From contig JAEXBC010000217.1 in assembly GCA_023457875.1 (NCBI GenBank), positions 1-7,258 on the forward strand: 7,258 bases of DNA, read 5' to 3'. Origin of the DNA: Bacillota bacterium. Lineage in GTDB: Bacteria > Bacillota > Clostridia > Lachnospirales > Cellulosilyticaceae. How positions within the stretch are numbered: position 1 is the stretch's first letter; every line of letters begins with the position of its first letter. The translations under genes were made by a program, and so were the position numbers. Positions 6,366-7,258 of this stretch are shown here, one piece after another. Under the pieces are notes generated by a model, which ran no database searches, had not been told where the DNA came from, and saw only the letters and a program-made list of their open reading frames with translations.

Positions 6366-7258
6366 TTGAAAGTATTATTACTTGCACTTAACGCAAAGTA
6401 TATTCATACGTCATTAGCTTTACGTTATATAAAAAGCTTTTGCAAAGAATATGAATCACAAATTGAAATTATTGAAACGACCATTAATAATAGCGAAAAT
6501 GAAATGATTAAATCCATTTATAAGGCTAAACCCGATATCATCGGTATTTCTTGCTATATTTGGAATATGTCATTTATTAAAGCGCTGGTTCCTACCTTAA
6601 AAAAAACACTTCCTCATACCATCATCATATTAGGAGGTCCTGAAGTATCATATGAAGGAGAAAGCCTGCTTCAAGCCTTAGATATTGATCTCATTATGGA
6701 AGGTGAAGGAGAAGAGACTTGGAAAGAATATCTGGATTATTATACCAAAGGTGATTTTTCACTATCTGAAATTAAAGGTATTCTTTATAAAGAAGACGAT
6801 CAAATCATAAGAACACCCGATAGACCGCCTCTAGATTTAAAGCAATTGCCTTTTGTATATGGCTCATTAGAAGGTCTTGAGCATAAAATTATTTATTATG
6901 AAGCTTCGAGGGGGTGTCCTTTTAACTGTCAATACTGTCTTTCATCCGTTGAACAAGGTGTACGCTTTGTTCCTATTGAAACCGTCAAAAGTCACTTGTC
7001 CTATTTCTTAGAAAAAAAGGTAAAGCAAATTAAATTTGTGGATCGTACCTTTAACGCAAAGAAGGACTATGCCATGGCAATTTGGAAGTATATTATCACT
7101 AAGGATAATGGCTATACTAATTTCCATTTTGAAATTGCTGCTGAGCTGATTACTGAAGAAATGATTGTATTACTAAAGAATGCTAGACCAGGACTTATTC
7201 AATTTGAAATAGGTGTTCAATCAACTAATGATGAGGTCCTTCGCTCAATCAATAGACC
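6366..7258 (+). CDS. B12-binding-domain radical SAM protein, N-terminal part (3' end outside window)
   Basis: An open frame of 297 codons runs to the right edge. Residues 1-125 form a cobalamin-binding-like Rossmann domain: KVLLLALNAKYIHTSLALRY at the start, then IIGISCYIWN, IIILGGPEVSYEG and IMEGEGEETW. A radical SAM core follows, with the iron-sulfur cluster motif CPFNCQYC (C184, C188, C191) and a FVDRTFN strand. Such enzymes cleave S-adenosylmethionine to start radical chemistry. Relatives with this N-terminus usually carry a DUF4080 C-terminal domain; that part is cut off here, and the substrate is unknown. The start is the TTG at 6366: AAAGGA (6351-6356) lies nine bases upstream, the family's conserved N-terminus begins exactly there, and the next in-frame ATG falls deep inside the B12 domain. 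It has its own promoter after the 6246-6285 terminator. Confidence 0.88.
   Translation, partial: MKVLLLALNAKYIHTSLALRYIKSFCKEYESQIEIIETTINNSENEMIKSIYKAKPDIIGISCYIWNMSFIKALVPTLKKTLPHTIIILGGPEVSYEGESLLQALDIDLIMEGEGEETWKEYLDYYTKGDFSLSEIKGILYKEDDQIIRTPDRPPLDLKQLPFVYGSLEGLEHKIIYYEASRGCPFNCQYCLSSVEQGVRFVPIETVKSHLSYFLEKKVKQIKFVDRTFNAKKDYAMAIWKYIITKDNGYTNFHFEIAAELITEEMIVLLKNARPGLIQFEIGVQSTNDEVLRSINR

Overview
The window is AT-rich, compact and gene-dense. Strong AGGAGG-type ribosome binding sites, short T-tailed terminators and a small NADP-type glutamate dehydrogenase point to a low-GC Firmicute, most likely an anaerobic clostridium (Lachnospiraceae-like is a guess). Nothing in it looks like a phage, plasmid or insertion sequence. 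The genes form short independent units rather than one operon.

Left part (1-1391): the C-terminal two thirds of a BMP/PnrA-type solute-binding protein runs in from the left edge. It converges with a reverse-strand metallophosphoesterase gene, and a long imperfect hairpin (737-803) lies between their stop codons. Middle-left (1485-1734): a tRNA-Tyr/tRNA-Phe pair has a near-consensus promoter and a clean terminator; neither gene encodes CCA.

Middle (1804-4666): first comes a membrane-anchored protein with Ig-like domains and a C-terminal domain shaped like an L,D-transpeptidase, in which the catalytic His and Cys motifs are replaced (GFHG to GFQG, SHGC to KRKN). This is the most unusual item here. 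Its ribosome binding site can pair with a TCCCTCC stretch in its own leader. Next is gdhA (NADP-type glutamate dehydrogenase), monocistronic, with its own promoter and terminator.

Right part (4700-7258): an HD-GYP cyclic-di-GMP phosphodiesterase with all metal ligands intact; a small secreted or lipid-anchored Thr/Asn/Gly-rich protein built on a 21-bp tandem repeat; a 17-bp perfect terminator; and the start of a B12-binding-domain radical SAM protein that begins with TTG and runs off the right edge.

Functionally the window mixes housekeeping (tRNAs, nitrogen assimilation), envelope functions (pseudo-transpeptidase, repeat lipoprotein, solute binding) and second-messenger turnover. There is no strong evidence that these genes form one system. 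The pseudo-transpeptidase and the repeat protein are the best candidates for undescribed biology. Apart from the tRNA region, there is no gene-free stretch longer than about 300 bases.
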